A DNA stretch of 64,000 nucleotides from Acidiphilium rubrum (lineage in GTDB: Bacteria > Pseudomonadota > Alphaproteobacteria > Acetobacterales > Acetobacteraceae), in NCBI RefSeq assembly GCF_900156265.1, contig NZ_FTNE01000012.1, forward strand, positions 1-64,000. Direction: 5' to 3'. How positions within the stretch are numbered: position 1 is the stretch's first letter; each line of letters begins with the position of its first letter. Shown here in pieces: positions 8,547 to 17,748 of this stretch. Below the pieces are notes generated by a model, which saw only the letters and a program-made list of their open reading frames with translations, was not told where the DNA came from and did not search any database. The position numbers and the translations under genes are program-made.

Positions 8547-9986
8547 ATGATGTACGACACGGTCATCAAGGGCGGCACGGTGGTGACGGCGGCGGAGCAG
8601 TTCGCTGCCGATGTCGGGATCGTCGGGGAGACGATTGCGGCGGTCGGGCATGATCTGCGCGGGGATCGGGTGATCGATGCCACCGGGTTGCTGGTGTTGC
8701 CGGGCGGGGTGGATACGCATTGCCATATCGAACAATTGCGCGCGGACGGCACGACCGACGAGGAGAGTTTCATCAGCGCCAGCGCCTCGGCGTTTGCCGG
8801 GGGGACGACCACGGCGATCACGTTTTCCACCCAGTTCAAGGGGCGCGCGATCGGGCCGAGCCTTGCCGAATATCAGGCGCGGGCGGCGCGCGGCATGATC
8901 GATTACGGGTTTCACCAGATCATCACCGATCCGACCGATGCGGTGATCCACGAGGAGATCCCGGCCCTGATCGCGGCGGGTATTCGCAGCCTCAAGGTGT
9001 TTTTGACCTACGACCCGCTGCATGTCGATGATCGCGGGTTTTTGCGCATTCTCGCCGCCGCACGCCGGCACGGCGCGCTGGTGACGGTGCATTGCGAGAA
9101 TTACGACGCCATCGGCTGGATGACCGAGGCCCTGCTCGCCGCCGGGCTGACCGGGCCTAAATATCACGCCTGGTCGCGACCCGTGGCGGTGGAGCGCGAG
9201 GCGACCATGCGCGCGATCGCGCTGGCCGAACTGGTCGATCAGCCGATTCAGATTTTCCATGTCTCGTGCAGCGAAGTCGCCGAGGAAATCGCGCGGGCGC
9301 AGGCGCGCGGCCTGAAGGTTTGGGCGGAAACCTGCCCGCAATACCTGACGCTCACCGCCGCCGATATGGACCGGCCGGGCTTTGAAGGGGCGAAATTCAT
9401 GTGCAGCCCGGCGCCGCGCGAGGCCGGTGCCGCCGCTGACCTGTGGGCGCAGATCCGGCGCGGGACCATCGATGTCATTTCCTCCGACCATAGCGGCTAC
9501 CGCTTCGATGGTACCGCCGGGAAGCGCAGCGCCGGAGCCGACGCATCGTTCCGCGATATTCCGAACGGGGTGCCCGGCCTCGGCGCGCGCATGATGCTGC
9601 TGTTCAGCGAGGGCGTCGCCACCGGGCGGATCAGCGCCAGCGATTTCGTGCGCCTGACCGCCTTCAACCCCGCACACCTGTTCGGGTTGACCCGAAAAGG
9701 CCGGATCAGCCCGGGAGCCGACGCCGATATCGTGCTGTGGGACGCCAAAGCGCAAATCACCCTGACCAATGCCACCATGCAACATGCGATCGATTACACG
9801 CCCTATGAAGGGAAGATCGTCACCGGACTCCCCATTACCACCCTGCGGCGCGGGATCATCGTGATGCATAACAATACCATAACCGCCGAACCCGGCAGCG
9901 GCCGCTTCATCCCCCGCGCCGCCTACGACCTCATCAAACCCACCGGCCACCTGGCCAACAACTTCAACCCATCGGCTTATGCTTGA
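8547..9986 (+). CDS. Dihydropyrimidinase / D-hydantoinase
   Basis: A cytoplasmic cyclic amidohydrolase of 479 residues that opens dihydropyrimidine or hydantoin rings. The binuclear metal centre is complete: His58 and His60 (VDTHCHIEQ), the carbamylated Lys150 (RSLKVFLTY), His182 (TVHCEN), His238 (QIFHVSCSE) and Asp314 (SSDHSGY). The start is one of two adjacent ATGs after a G-rich stretch. Pyrimidine-pathway partners (dihydropyrimidine dehydrogenase, beta-ureidopropionase) are not nearby, so a hydantoinase role is equally possible. The stop codon lies inside the left arm of the following palindrome. Confidence 0.88.
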   Translation: MMYDTVIKGGTVVTAAEQFAADVGIVGETIAAVGHDLRGDRVIDATGLLVLPGGVDTHCHIEQLRADGTTDEESFISASASAFAGGTTTAITFSTQFKGRAIGPSLAEYQARAARGMIDYGFHQIITDPTDAVIHEEIPALIAAGIRSLKVFLTYDPLHVDDRGFLRILAAARRHGALVTVHCENYDAIGWMTEALLAAGLTGPKYHAWSRPVAVEREATMRAIALAELVDQPIQIFHVSCSEVAEEIARAQARGLKVWAETCPQYLTLTAADMDRPGFEGAKFMCSPAPREAGAAADLWAQIRRGTIDVISSDHSGYRFDGTAGKRSAGADASFRDIPNGVPGLGARMMLLFSEGVATGRISASDFVRLTAFNPAHLFGLTRKGRISPGADADIVLWDAKAQITLTNATMQHAIDYTPYEGKIVTGLPITTLRRGIIVMHNNTITAEPGSGRFIPRAAYDLIKPTGHLANNFNPSAYA

Positions 9987-10070
9987 GTTGGGGGACTTGG
10001 GTGGGAGGAAGGAAGGCCAAGGGGCTCTGCCCCCTGATCTTGCTTTCCTCCCACCCAAGTCCCCCAACTC
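9985..10070. terminator. Long perfect inverted repeat between convergent genes
   Basis: A 25-bp perfect inverted pair (9985-10009, GAGTTGGGGGACTTGGGTGG.., and 10046-10070) encloses 36 bases rich in GGGGC/GCCCC. It lies between the convergent hydantoinase and AsmA-like genes. A hairpin this strong would probably work as a two-way transcription barrier, though neither side has a clear T-run. Confidence 0.6.
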
Positions 10071-10101
10071 ACACATAGACCGAGGGGTTGGTGTTGTGGG
10101 C

Positions 10102-12183
10102 TCAGGGGTGGTGGGTTTTGGTGAGTTCCTGGCGGTTGAGTTGGGATGTGGTGGGCTTGTGGCGGGTTTGGGATGTGGTGGGGTGGCTGGGTTTGCCGGG
10201 TTGGTTGGTGCGGACCTGGGTTTCGGCGGAGGAGACCAGGGCTTCGCACACGTGGGGGTCTTTGGTGCCGAACTGGATGGTTGGGATCAGGGCGAGCGGG
10301 GCGGCGACGATGCCGAGGGCGACGGCGGCGCCGCCGCGGAGGGCGAGCGGCGCTTTGGCGGGGCCGATGCTGGGTTTTTTCATGGTGCCGGTGATGTTGA
10401 TCGGCGAGGGGAGTGAGCCGATGCTGAAGTGTTTGGGTTTGGACTGGATGTGATAGTCGAGTGTTTCGGTTTTGAGGTTGACGGTACCGCCGCCACGCAC
10501 GATGGCTGTGCCGGTATCGAGCAGCAGGGTGCGGGTGCTGAGCAGGCCGTGGGCCAGGCCGAAGTCGCCGACGAAGCAACGCACGTCGGTTTGATGGGGC
10601 AGGCCGAGGGCGGCGATCAGGGCGTTGCCGAATTCGAGGCCGGAGAGTGAGACGAGCAGGGCGCTGAGGTTGCCGCCGGTCATGTAGAGGGCGAGGCCAC
10701 CGTTGCCGTTGCCGGCCCAGCTTGCGATGGAGTTGCCGGTGGCATCGAGGCTGGCTTTGCCTTGCAGCAGGCCGCCGCCTTTGAAGACGTGGGTTGCGGC
10801 CATCAGGGTGGCGATGTTGACGTTGTCGAAATCGACCTTGGCGACGGCGTGGATTTGTTTGTCGGGTTGCGGGGTGAGGGCGATGGTGCCGGCGATCTGG
10901 CCGGTGCCGACGCCGAAGCTGACCGGGTGCAGCGAGATGGCGCCGTTGACGATGCTGAGATTGACCGCGAGGCGGTCGAGCGGCATCGATTTTCCCACGA
11001 TGCTGGCGGCTTTGTAGGTCAGGTAGATGTTGGCGGCGTTGAGTTTGGGCAGGTTGAAGGGTTTATCGGGCAGCAGGTTGCTGTGTTCGGCCTGGGATTT
11101 GGCGATGGCGGCGCGTTGGGCGGGGCTGATGCCGGCTTCGTGGGTGCCGCCGGGTTTGGTGCCGATGAAGCCGCCGAGGTCGTTGAGATCGACGCGTTTC
11201 GAGGTCAGGTTCATGTGGACGACCGGTTTTGATGTGCCGTGGTCGACCGCGGCGCCGGGGTTTTCGTGGATGCTGCCTTCGAGGTCGCTATCGCCGACGA
11301 TGCCGTGGAAATCGGTGAAGTCGATATCGCCGGGGTGATAGGCGAGGTTGCCGGTGATGCGGTATTGCGGCGTGGCGGGGATGGGAATGCCCGTGAGGGC
11401 ATAGAGATCGGCCATGTTGGCGCCGGCGAGGGTGAGGTGGAGGTTGGCGCCGGCGAAGTGCAGCGGGTTCGCGACGGTGCCGATGAGGGCGACGTGGGTG
11501 GCACCGTTGGCGAGGGCGAGGTCGATCGGGAAGGGTTGGGTGGTGCTGCGGATGGTGAGCAGGGCGCCGGCGGTGAAGGTGCCGGTGATGGGTTGCTGGT
11601 TGTAGGTGCCCGTGGCGGTGGCGGCGAGTTGCTGGGTCTGGCCGGATTTGGCGACGACGCCGGTGGCGGACTCGGTTTTCACGGCGAGGTGGACATCGGC
11701 TTTCAGGGCGGGATCGACGAAGTGGATTTTGCCGGCTTTGATCGAGAGCGTGCCGATTTCGGGCGAGGGGGCTGGTTTGGCGGCCGGTTTGGTGGCGGGG
11801 ATGCTGTAGTTGGTGGATTTTTGCGGGGTTGCGACGGCATCGATCACCGGGTGGTCGAGGTTGATCGCGGGGATGACCGTGCGGCCGTGGAAGATGTAGT
11901 CGATGATGTTGATGCTGACGGTGAGGCGTTTGATGTCGGCGAGCGGGGCGTGGGTGGGGAAGCCCTGGGGATTGGCGACGACGACCTGATCGGCCTGCAC
12001 GGTGGTGACCCGGCCGAGGGCGACGTGCAGATGTTTGATGGTGACCTTGTGGCCGAGGCTGTTCGAGGCCTGGGAGTCGACGATGGGGATGAACCAGTCC
12101 CAGTTCCAGAACAGGGCGAGCAGGACGACTGCCGCGACCGGAATTGCGGTGGCGACCAGTGCGGTTTTGCCGCGTCGGGTCAT
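10102..12183 (-). CDS. AsmA-family envelope protein
   Basis: A 693-residue protein with one N-terminal membrane anchor (about residues 8-25, AVVLLALFWNWDWFIP) and a long periplasmic region of repeated beta-rich segments. Features fit the AsmA/TamB-like group, thought to bridge inner and outer membranes and move lipids: NSLGHKVTIKHLHVALGRVT near the start, then LAGIDLK-type strands such as VRGGGTVNLKTETLDYHIQS and GSLPSPINITGTMKKPSIGP near the end. After about residue 650 the tail is Thr/Pro/His-rich and looks disordered. It is transcribed alone and no partner is seen. Confidence 0.82.
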   Translation of the reverse strand: MTRRGKTALVATAIPVAAVVLLALFWNWDWFIPIVDSQASNSLGHKVTIKHLHVALGRVTTVQADQVVVANPQGFPTHAPLADIKRLTVSINIIDYIFHGRTVIPAINLDHPVIDAVATPQKSTNYSIPATKPAAKPAPSPEIGTLSIKAGKIHFVDPALKADVHLAVKTESATGVVAKSGQTQQLAATATGTYNQQPITGTFTAGALLTIRSTTQPFPIDLALANGATHVALIGTVANPLHFAGANLHLTLAGANMADLYALTGIPIPATPQYRITGNLAYHPGDIDFTDFHGIVGDSDLEGSIHENPGAAVDHGTSKPVVHMNLTSKRVDLNDLGGFIGTKPGGTHEAGISPAQRAAIAKSQAEHSNLLPDKPFNLPKLNAANIYLTYKAASIVGKSMPLDRLAVNLSIVNGAISLHPVSFGVGTGQIAGTIALTPQPDKQIHAVAKVDFDNVNIATLMAATHVFKGGGLLQGKASLDATGNSIASWAGNGNGGLALYMTGGNLSALLVSLSGLEFGNALIAALGLPHQTDVRCFVGDFGLAHGLLSTRTLLLDTGTAIVRGGGTVNLKTETLDYHIQSKPKHFSIGSLPSPINITGTMKKPSIGPAKAPLALRGGAAVALGIVAAPLALIPTIQFGTKDPHVCEALVSSAETQVRTNQPGKPSHPTTSQTRHKPTTSQLNRQELTKTHHP

Positions 12184-12300
12184 GATGTCGGCACCGGTGT
12201 CATCAAAAATTCCCCCTGAGCCGGATTGGCTCTGACGGGTGGATGTGGCGTCAGGGTGTCATGACTGCAATGAATGTTGATTTTTGCTCATGTTTTTCGC

Positions 12301-12735
12301 TCAGGCGAGCCGGATGACGCCTTTGGTGATGGCGATGTTGGCGTAGAGGCGGCGGTCGCCGGTGGCGACGATGGCGAAGCTGTCGCGGGCGATGCGGTAG
12401 AAATCGTGCCGGTCGGTGGTGGCCATTTGGGAGTGTGCGGCGCCGGCTTCGGTTGCGATGGCGCGGAGTTCGGCGACGGCGGGGGGGATGGTTGCGGGTT
12501 CGCCGACGACCTGCATGGTGAGCAGCGGGTGGGGGATGAAATCGTCGATCGGCAGGACGCTGAGGATGGCGCGGAGCATGGCGCTGGCATCGCTGCCCTG
12601 GGCGGTGATCAGGCGTTTGGCGCAGGCGGCGGCGGGGAAATTGGCATCGACGATGGTGATGGTGTCGCCGTGGCCCATGGCGCGCAGGGCGTGGAGCAGG
12701 TCGGCGGTGAGCAGGGGATCGAGGCCGCGGAGCAT
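12301..12735 (-). CDS. FucU/RbsD-family sugar mutarotase
   Basis: A 144-residue member of the RbsD/FucU family, which speeds interconversion of alpha and beta anomers so that a kinase or isomerase can use the sugar. The N-terminal half has LLHALRAMGHGDTITIVDANFP, with the conserved His22 and Asp30; near the end is YANIAITKGVIRL, which matches FucU more than RbsD. The start codon is 10 bases after the rbsK stop, making it the last gene of the sugar operon. It could act on fucose, ribose or the sugar brought in by the adjacent transporter. Confidence 0.85.
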   Translation of the reverse strand: MLRGLDPLLTADLLHALRAMGHGDTITIVDANFPAAACAKRLITAQGSDASAMLRAILSVLPIDDFIPHPLLTMQVVGEPATIPPAVAELRAIATEAGAAHSQMATTDRHDFYRIARDSFAIVATGDRRLYANIAITKGVIRLA

Positions 12736-12745
12736 GGCGATGTCC

Positions 12746-13642
12746 TTAGTTGGTGAGCAGAGCGGTGATTTCGGCTTGACTAGGCATGGCGGGTTGGGCG
12801 CCGGGTTTGGTGGCGGCGAGGGCGCCGGCGGCGTTGCCGAAGGCGACGGCTTCGGCGAGGGTGGCGCCGCGTTCGAGCGCGCTGGCGAAGCCGCCGGCGA
12901 AGGCATCGCCGCAGCCGGTGGTGTCGACCACGGCAACATCGTGGCATTTCAGGGCGAAGGTGCCGTGCTCGCTGGCCCAGACGACGCCATCGGCGCCGAG
13001 GGTGATGATGGCGGCACGGTGGCCGGCGGCGAGGCTGGCGGCGGCTTGGGCTGCGTCATTCAGATGCGGCAGGCCGAGCAGGGCGGCGGCTTCGGTTTCG
13101 TTGACCAGCAGGATGTCGGCGGCGGCACGCAGGCGGGTGCTTGTTGCGGCGTCGATCCCGGCGATCGGGGAGGCGTTGAGGATGGTGGTGCCGCCGGCGG
13201 CGCGGACGCGGGCGGCGGCGGCGAGGACGGTGGGGATCGGGATTTCCAGCTGGGTCAGCAGGATGGTTGCGGGCGGGAGGGCGGGCGGCAGATGGTCCGG
13301 CGTGAGGTCGTGGTTGGCGCCGGGGATGACGATGATGCGGTTTTCGCCGCCGGCTTCGACGGTGATGATGGCGATGCCGGTGGGGGTGGCGGTTCGGATG
13401 GTGGCGGCGCAGTCGATCGCCTCCACGGTGAGGGCGTGCACCAGGGCTTCGCCGTAGGCATCGCGCCCGAGGCAGCCGATGAAGTTGATGGCGGCACCGG
13501 CGCGGCGGGCGGCGACGGCCTGGTTGGCACCTTTGCCGCCGGGGTAGAGCGCGTAGTCGCGCCCGAGCACGGTTTCACCGGCGGCGGGGGCGCGCTCGGT
13601 GCGGGCCACGATATCCATGTTCGCGCTGCCGAGAACGATCAT
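12746..13642 (-). CDS. rbsK: Ribokinase (PfkB family)
   Basis: A 298-residue PfkB-family sugar kinase. Substrate-side motifs NMDIVARTERAPAAGET and GGKGANQAVAARR lie in the first 50 residues. The catalytic motif DTTGCGDAFAGGFA, with its Asp, lies around residue 250; the usual GAGD reads GCGD here. The start codon overlaps the LacI stop by 4 bases (ATGA), indicating coupled translation. It probably phosphorylates the sugar imported by the upstream transporter; ribose is the family default and not proven. Confidence 0.88.
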   Translation of the reverse strand: MIVLGSANMDIVARTERAPAAGETVLGRDYALYPGGKGANQAVAARRAGAAINFIGCLGRDAYGEALVHALTVEAIDCAATIRTATPTGIAIITVEAGGENRIIVIPGANHDLTPDHLPPALPPATILLTQLEIPIPTVLAAAARVRAAGGTTILNASPIAGIDAATSTRLRAAADILLVNETEAAALLGLPHLNDAAQAAASLAAGHRAAIITLGADGVVWASEHGTFALKCHDVAVVDTTGCGDAFAGGFASALERGATLAEAVAFGNAAGALAATKPGAQPAMPSQAEITALLTN

Positions 13643-14613
13643 GGCGTGGATTGGCGTTCGATCAGGGTGACCGGCAGGCGATGCTGCGTGGCGGCGTGAT
13701 CGGGGTGGGCGATGCGGTCGAACAAGGTGGCGACGGCTTGTGCGCCGAGGGCTGCGACCGGTTGGCGGATGGTGGTGAGCGGGGGTTCGGTGAGGGCGGC
13801 CCAGGGGATGTCATCGAAGCCGATCACCGCGACATCGTGCGGCACGATGCGGCCGAGGCTGCGCAGGATGCGCAGGGCGCCGATCGCCACGACATCGCTG
13901 GCGGCGAACACGCCATCGAGCCGCGGATCGGCGAGCCAGGCGGTGGCGGCTTCGGGCAAGGCGAAGGTGAAGGGCAGTTCGTGGTGCCAGATCAGGGTAA
14001 GGTCGGTGGCGTTGGCGAGGAAACCTTCGACCCGCGCGGCTGCACTCGGCGAGGCGGCGGGGCCGGCGAGCAGGCCGATGCGGTGGCGGCCCTGGGCGCG
14101 GAACGCGGCCGCGACCAGGGCGCCGCCGGCGCGGTGGTCGGCGCTGATACTGTCGAACGCGGCGAGGGCGGGGCTGGGACGATCGAGAATGACGGTGGGG
14201 CCGGTGGGCAGGGGGTGCGGCGCATCGGTGCCGGGTATCCAGATGATGCCGTCGGCCCGTTCGGCCAGGGCGGCCAGGGCTTCGGCTTCGGTTGCCGGGT
14301 CGCTGCCGCTGCTGGCCAGGATGAGGGCGTGGTTGCGCGCCCATGCGGCATCGGTAACGGCTTGGGCGAGGGCGGGGAAGAACGGGTTCGCGAGGTCAGG
14401 CAGGAGCAGCCCGATCGCGTGGTGGCGGCCGGTGCGCAGGGCGCGGGCGGACGGGCTGATCCGATAGTCGAGCGCGGCCAGCGCGACCTCGACCCGGGCG
14501 CGGGTTTCCGGGGCGACTGGCTTGGTGTTGTTCAGGACGAACGACACCGTGGCGGTGGAGACGCCGGCGCTGTTCGCGACATCGCGCAGGGTGGGGCCGC
14601 GGGCGCGCTTCAC
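13639..14613 (-). CDS. LacI-family transcriptional regulator
   Basis: A repressor with an N-terminal helix-turn-helix (LRDVANSAGVSTATVSFVLN) and hinge (ALDYRISPSARAL), followed by a periplasmic-binding-protein-like sensor domain (IGLLLPDLANPFF, IGFDDIPWAALTEPPLTTI). The start is set at the GTG giving VKRARGPTLRDVA, 7 bases after the ATPase stop. An upstream ATG reading through the ATPase gene is less likely. Expected length is about 324 residues. Located inside the operon, it most likely controls this same sugar operon. A near copy of its first part lies in the mosaic at about 18.0-18.15 kb. Confidence 0.88.
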   Translation of the reverse strand: MKRARGPTLRDVANSAGVSTATVSFVLNNTKPVAPETRARVEVALAALDYRISPSARALRTGRHHAIGLLLPDLANPFFPALAQAVTDAAWARNHALILASSGSDPATEAEALAALAERADGIIWIPGTDAPHPLPTGPTVILDRPSPALAAFDSISADHRAGGALVAAAFRAQGRHRIGLLAGPAASPSAAARVEGFLANATDLTLIWHHELPFTFALPEAATAWLADPRLDGVFAASDVVAIGALRILRSLGRIVPHDVAVIGFDDIPWAALTEPPLTTIRQPVAALGAQAVATLFDRIAHPDHAATQHRLPVTLIERQSTP

Positions 14614-14620
14614 CGGCCGG

Positions 14621-15361
14621 TCAGACTTCGCCGCCGGCGATGGCGGCGACGATGCGGGTGCGGTCAACCTCCTGCGTGCGCCAATGCGCGATGGTACGGC
14701 CGGCGCGCATGACCCAGACACTGTCGGAGATACGCATGACCTGTTCGAGATCGTGACTGATGACCAATTGCGCGATGCCCTCGCCGCGCAGATTGCCGAT
14801 CAAGGTTTCGACCGCGCCGCGCTCGCGCAGGCCGAGTGCGGCGGTGGGTTCATCCATGATGACCAGAGCCGAGCCCCAGCTTGCCGCGCGGCCGATGGAG
14901 ATGGATTGACGCTGGCCGCCCGACAGGCGACGCACCTTGGCGCGCACCGGCGGCATGTTGACCAGCAGGCGGCTGAGCTTGGCATGGGTTTCATCGATCA
15001 TGCGGCGCCGATCGAGCCAGCGGAACGGGCCGATGCCGCGCTTGAGCTCGCGGTTGAGATACATATTCTGCCACACGGTGAGATCTTCGACCAAAGCGAG
15101 ATCCTGATACACCGTTTCGATACCGACCGCACGGGCCTCGGTCGGGGAGGCGAAATGGATCGGCGCACCCTTGAAGGCGATCGTGCCGGAATCGGGCGGG
15201 TGCACGCCGGTGATGCAGCGGATCAGGGTGGATTTGCCGGCGCCGTTGTCACCCACCAGGGCAGTGACCTCACCGGCCGGGCAGATCAGTTCGGCCCCGC
15301 GCAACGCTTCGACCGCGCCGAAGGATTTTTTCAGATCGTGGATTTCGAGAATGGGGCTCAT
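14621..15361 (-). CDS. Sugar ABC transporter ATP-binding protein (FrcA-like)
   Basis: A single-domain ATPase of 246 residues that drives CUT2-type sugar import. Walker A GDNGAGKST is at residues 37-45, the Q-loop is in VYQDLAL, the signature is LSGGQRQS, Walker B is ALVIMDEP and the switch His is in VISHD. Most CUT2 ATPases (RbsA, XylG) carry two fused domains of about 500 residues; the one-domain form matches FrcA of the fructose/mannose/ribose transporter. The start overlaps the permease stop by one base. Confidence 0.9.
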   Translation of the reverse strand: MSPILEIHDLKKSFGAVEALRGAELICPAGEVTALVGDNGAGKSTLIRCITGVHPPDSGTIAFKGAPIHFASPTEARAVGIETVYQDLALVEDLTVWQNMYLNRELKRGIGPFRWLDRRRMIDETHAKLSRLLVNMPPVRAKVRRLSGGQRQSISIGRAASWGSALVIMDEPTAALGLRERGAVETLIGNLRGEGIAQLVISHDLEQVMRISDSVWVMRAGRTIAHWRTQEVDRTRIVAAIAGGEV

Positions 15362-16308
15362 TATTTCTGCAACCGGCTCAGGACCGCGGCGGCGATGACG
15401 ACGATGCCGACCGCCATCGGCTGATAATATTCCGACACCTGCAACAGCGTGAACCCGTTCAACAGCGTGGTCAGCACCAGCGCGCCGGCCACCGTGCCAA
15501 GCACCGCCGCCCTGCCGCCGAACAGTGAACTGCCGCCGAGCACGACCGAGGCGATCGAGGTCAGCAATTGCGAGGTCTGCAACGACGGGTCGGACCCGCC
15601 GGTGCGCGCAACCAGCAAAATAGCCGCCAGGCCGACCAGCGCACCATCGATCACATAGACCGCGATTTTCATCCGGTCGGTCGGAATGCCCATGTTGCGG
15701 GCGGCATCACGGTTGCCGCCGGTCGCCAGCACGTGCGTGCCGAACGCGGTATGCGTAAACAACAGATGCGCGCCCGCCGCGATCAAAATGGCAATCAGGT
15801 AGAAATATCGGATCGGGCCGATCGAACCCAGCGCCAGGCCCTGCAGGAAATGACTGTTCACCGCAAAGGACTGTCCGCCGCTGACGATCAGCGCCACACC
15901 GTTCATCACGCCCAGCATGCCCAGCGTTGCGATGAAATCGTTCACCTTCAGCTTCGCGATCACCAGACCGTTCACGACGCCGACCAGCGTGCCCGCCAGA
16001 ATCGCCGCGATGATCGAAACCGGCATGCCCAGCCCGCCATTATAGGCCAGCCCGAATACCACCGCCGCCCAAGGGAGATTCGCCGCGATCGATAGATCGA
16101 TGCCGCCCGTGACAATCGAAAACTGCTGCGCCGTGGCCAACACCAGCAAAATCGAGGCCGATACCAGCAAGTCACTGATGTTCGCCCAGGTCAGGAAAAA
16201 TGGCGTCAATACCGAAAACACGGCCCCAATCACCACCAACCCGATCAACGCCGCATTGTCCCCCCAAAACCCCGGGTCCCGCAGCATCACCCCCACCCGG
16301 TTGGTCAT
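15361..16308 (-). CDS. Sugar ABC transporter permease (RbsC/FrcC family)
   Basis: A 315-residue inner-membrane protein with about nine or ten hydrophobic segments. Family motifs are FSIVTGGIDLSIAANL, the cytoplasmic EAA-like region ALATGGNRDAARNMGIPTDR and VLGGSSLFGGRAAVLG. It forms the channel for the binding protein and ATPase of this operon. Unusually, about 270 bases of palindromic repeat DNA separate it from the binding-protein gene, which may lower expression of permease relative to binding protein. Confidence 0.9.
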   Translation of the reverse strand: MTNRVGVMLRDPGFWGDNAALIGLVVIGAVFSVLTPFFLTWANISDLLVSASILLVLATAQQFSIVTGGIDLSIAANLPWAAVVFGLAYNGGLGMPVSIIAAILAGTLVGVVNGLVIAKLKVNDFIATLGMLGVMNGVALIVSGGQSFAVNSHFLQGLALGSIGPIRYFYLIAILIAAGAHLLFTHTAFGTHVLATGGNRDAARNMGIPTDRMKIAVYVIDGALVGLAAILLVARTGGSDPSLQTSQLLTSIASVVLGGSSLFGGRAAVLGTVAGALVLTTLLNGFTLLQVSEYYQPMAVGIVVIAAAVLSRLQK

Positions 16309-16349
16309 ACGCTTAGACCTATGGTTGTGGGGGTTGGCTTGTGGGACGA

Positions 16350-16545
16350 AGAAGGCGAGGGGCTCTGCCCCTCGACCCCGCTAAGGGCGGAGCCCTTAGA
16401 ACCCGTTAGTTTTAGGCAAGGGGAGGGCTGTCCAGACCAGATCGACGGAGCTACCAAGGTAGCGCCCTCCCCTTGCCTAAAACTAGTGGATTTTAAAGGC
16501 TCCGCCTTTAACGGGGGTCCAGGGGGCAGAGCCCCCTGGCCTTGC
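16350..16545. repeat. Intergenic palindromic repeat, copy 2 (inside sugar operon)
   Basis: The same 22-bp inverted arms as copy 1 lie at 16407-16428 and 16464-16485, with CTAAGGGCGGAGCCCTTAG outside and cagagccccctgg at the far end. The spacer differs from copy 1. It fills the gap between the binding-protein and permease genes, where its hairpins could act as a partial terminator or RNA stabiliser. Confidence 0.8.
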
Positions 16546-16579
16546 TCAGCCGACACGCCAATCCCCACGACCATCGGTC

Positions 16580-17608
16580 TCAGGGTGTGCCGAACGGGTC
16601 GGTGAAGGTGAAGAAGGGGCGGGGAAAGGATTTCAGGGCTTTCGCGGCGTTTTGGGGGGTGATCAGTTTGATGGGGGCGGTGACGTGGGCGGGGATGGAT
16701 TTGCCCATGGCGAGTTGGTGGCAGGCCTGGACCGCCATTTCGCCTTCGGCGTAGGGGTATTGCGAGACGGTGCCGGAGAGTTTGCCGGATTTGACGGATT
16801 CGAGGGCTTCTTTGACGCCATCGATGCTGACGACTTTGATGGTGGCGGATTTGCCGGCGTTGGCGATGGCTTGTGCGGCGCCGAGGCCCATTTCGTCGTT
16901 GGCGGCGAAGATGCCGTTGAGATCGGGGTGGACGCGCAGCATGGCTTCGGCTTCGGTCAGGGCGCGGCTGCGTTCGTAGTCGGCGGCTTCGGCTTGCACG
17001 ACGGTGAGTTTGCCGGCGGTGGTGCTGCGGAAGGCGTTGTCGCGGTTGATGCCGTTTTCTTCGCCGGGAATGCCTTGCAGGATGGCGACGTTGCCTTTGT
17101 CGTGCAGCATTTTCAGCATGTAAGCGCCGGCGATCTGGCCGGCGTTGGTGTTGTCGGACCCGATGAAGCTGGTGATGGTGAGGCCGGCGGCTTTGACGGC
17201 GGCGGGATCGAGGCCGCTGTCGAGGTTGATGATCGGGATGTGTTTGTTCGAGACCGGGATCAGCGGCGTGATGATGTTGGTGGCGTTGACGGGGACGACG
17301 CCGAAGCAGGTGAAGTCTTCGTTCGCCATGGTCGAGATTTTGGCATTTTCGCCGATCGAGTCGGTTTCGGTGGCGCCGGCCTGCACGCTGACGGGGATAT
17401 GGAGTTTTTTGCCTTCGGCGACGGCGCCGTCGCGCAGGGCGCGCCAATACGGGTTGCCGAAGTCACGGACGATGATGGCGACGCGGGTTTTTGGCGTTGC
17501 GGCATGGGCCGGGGCGCCGGCGAACAGGGCAATGGCGCTGGCCGACGCGGCGGCGAGCAGGGACTTCAGCGCGCCGGCGCGGGCCGGCCGATTGTGGCGA
17601 TGATTCAT
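16580..17608 (-). CDS. Sugar ABC transporter periplasmic binding protein
   Basis: A 342-residue type 1 periplasmic binding protein. The first 36 or so residues form a signal peptide ending APAHA. The mature part has VAIIVRDFGNPYWRALRDGA, NLDSGLDPAAVK, AILQGIPGEENGINRD and GIFAANDEMGLGAAQAI, typical of RbsB/FrcB-like sugar receptors. The start ATG is preceded by GGAGGAAT at proper spacing. It is the first gene of the sugar operon, upstream of permease, ATPase, regulator, kinase and mutarotase. The exact sugar cannot be read from sequence. Confidence 0.9.
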   Translation of the reverse strand: MNHRHNRPARAGALKSLLAAASASAIALFAGAPAHAATPKTRVAIIVRDFGNPYWRALRDGAVAEGKKLHIPVSVQAGATETDSIGENAKISTMANEDFTCFGVVPVNATNIITPLIPVSNKHIPIINLDSGLDPAAVKAAGLTITSFIGSDNTNAGQIAGAYMLKMLHDKGNVAILQGIPGEENGINRDNAFRSTTAGKLTVVQAEAADYERSRALTEAEAMLRVHPDLNGIFAANDEMGLGAAQAIANAGKSATIKVVSIDGVKEALESVKSGKLSGTVSQYPYAEGEMAVQACHQLAMGKSIPAHVTAPIKLITPQNAAKALKSFPRPFFTFTDPFGTP

Positions 17609-17676
17609 TGATTCCTCCGCATGATTTTGTTGATCAGGTTCATTAATTTGGACGTCTTCATAGCGCAACCCAACGG

Positions 17677-17692
17677 GGTTAATCGATTTATA
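17677..17692. promoter_or_regulatory. Possible LacI-type operator upstream of the sugar operon
   Basis: The palindromic core AATCGATT (17681-17688) within GGTTAATCGATTTATA has the central CG expected of LacI-family operators. It lies about 70 bases upstream of the binding-protein start. Assignment to the regulator in the operon is inferred from position only. Confidence 0.3.
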
Positions 17693-17748
17693 TTGTGGGT
17701 CGGGTCGATTGTAAATGGCGAATCGTGCTGGCGATTTAGGTCGGTGTC

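Noticed and set aside
10429-12219. Long + strand open frames antisense to the AsmA-like gene
   Set aside because: They are Gly/Asp-rich shadows produced by GC-biased third codon positions of the real gene and have no binding sites or family features.
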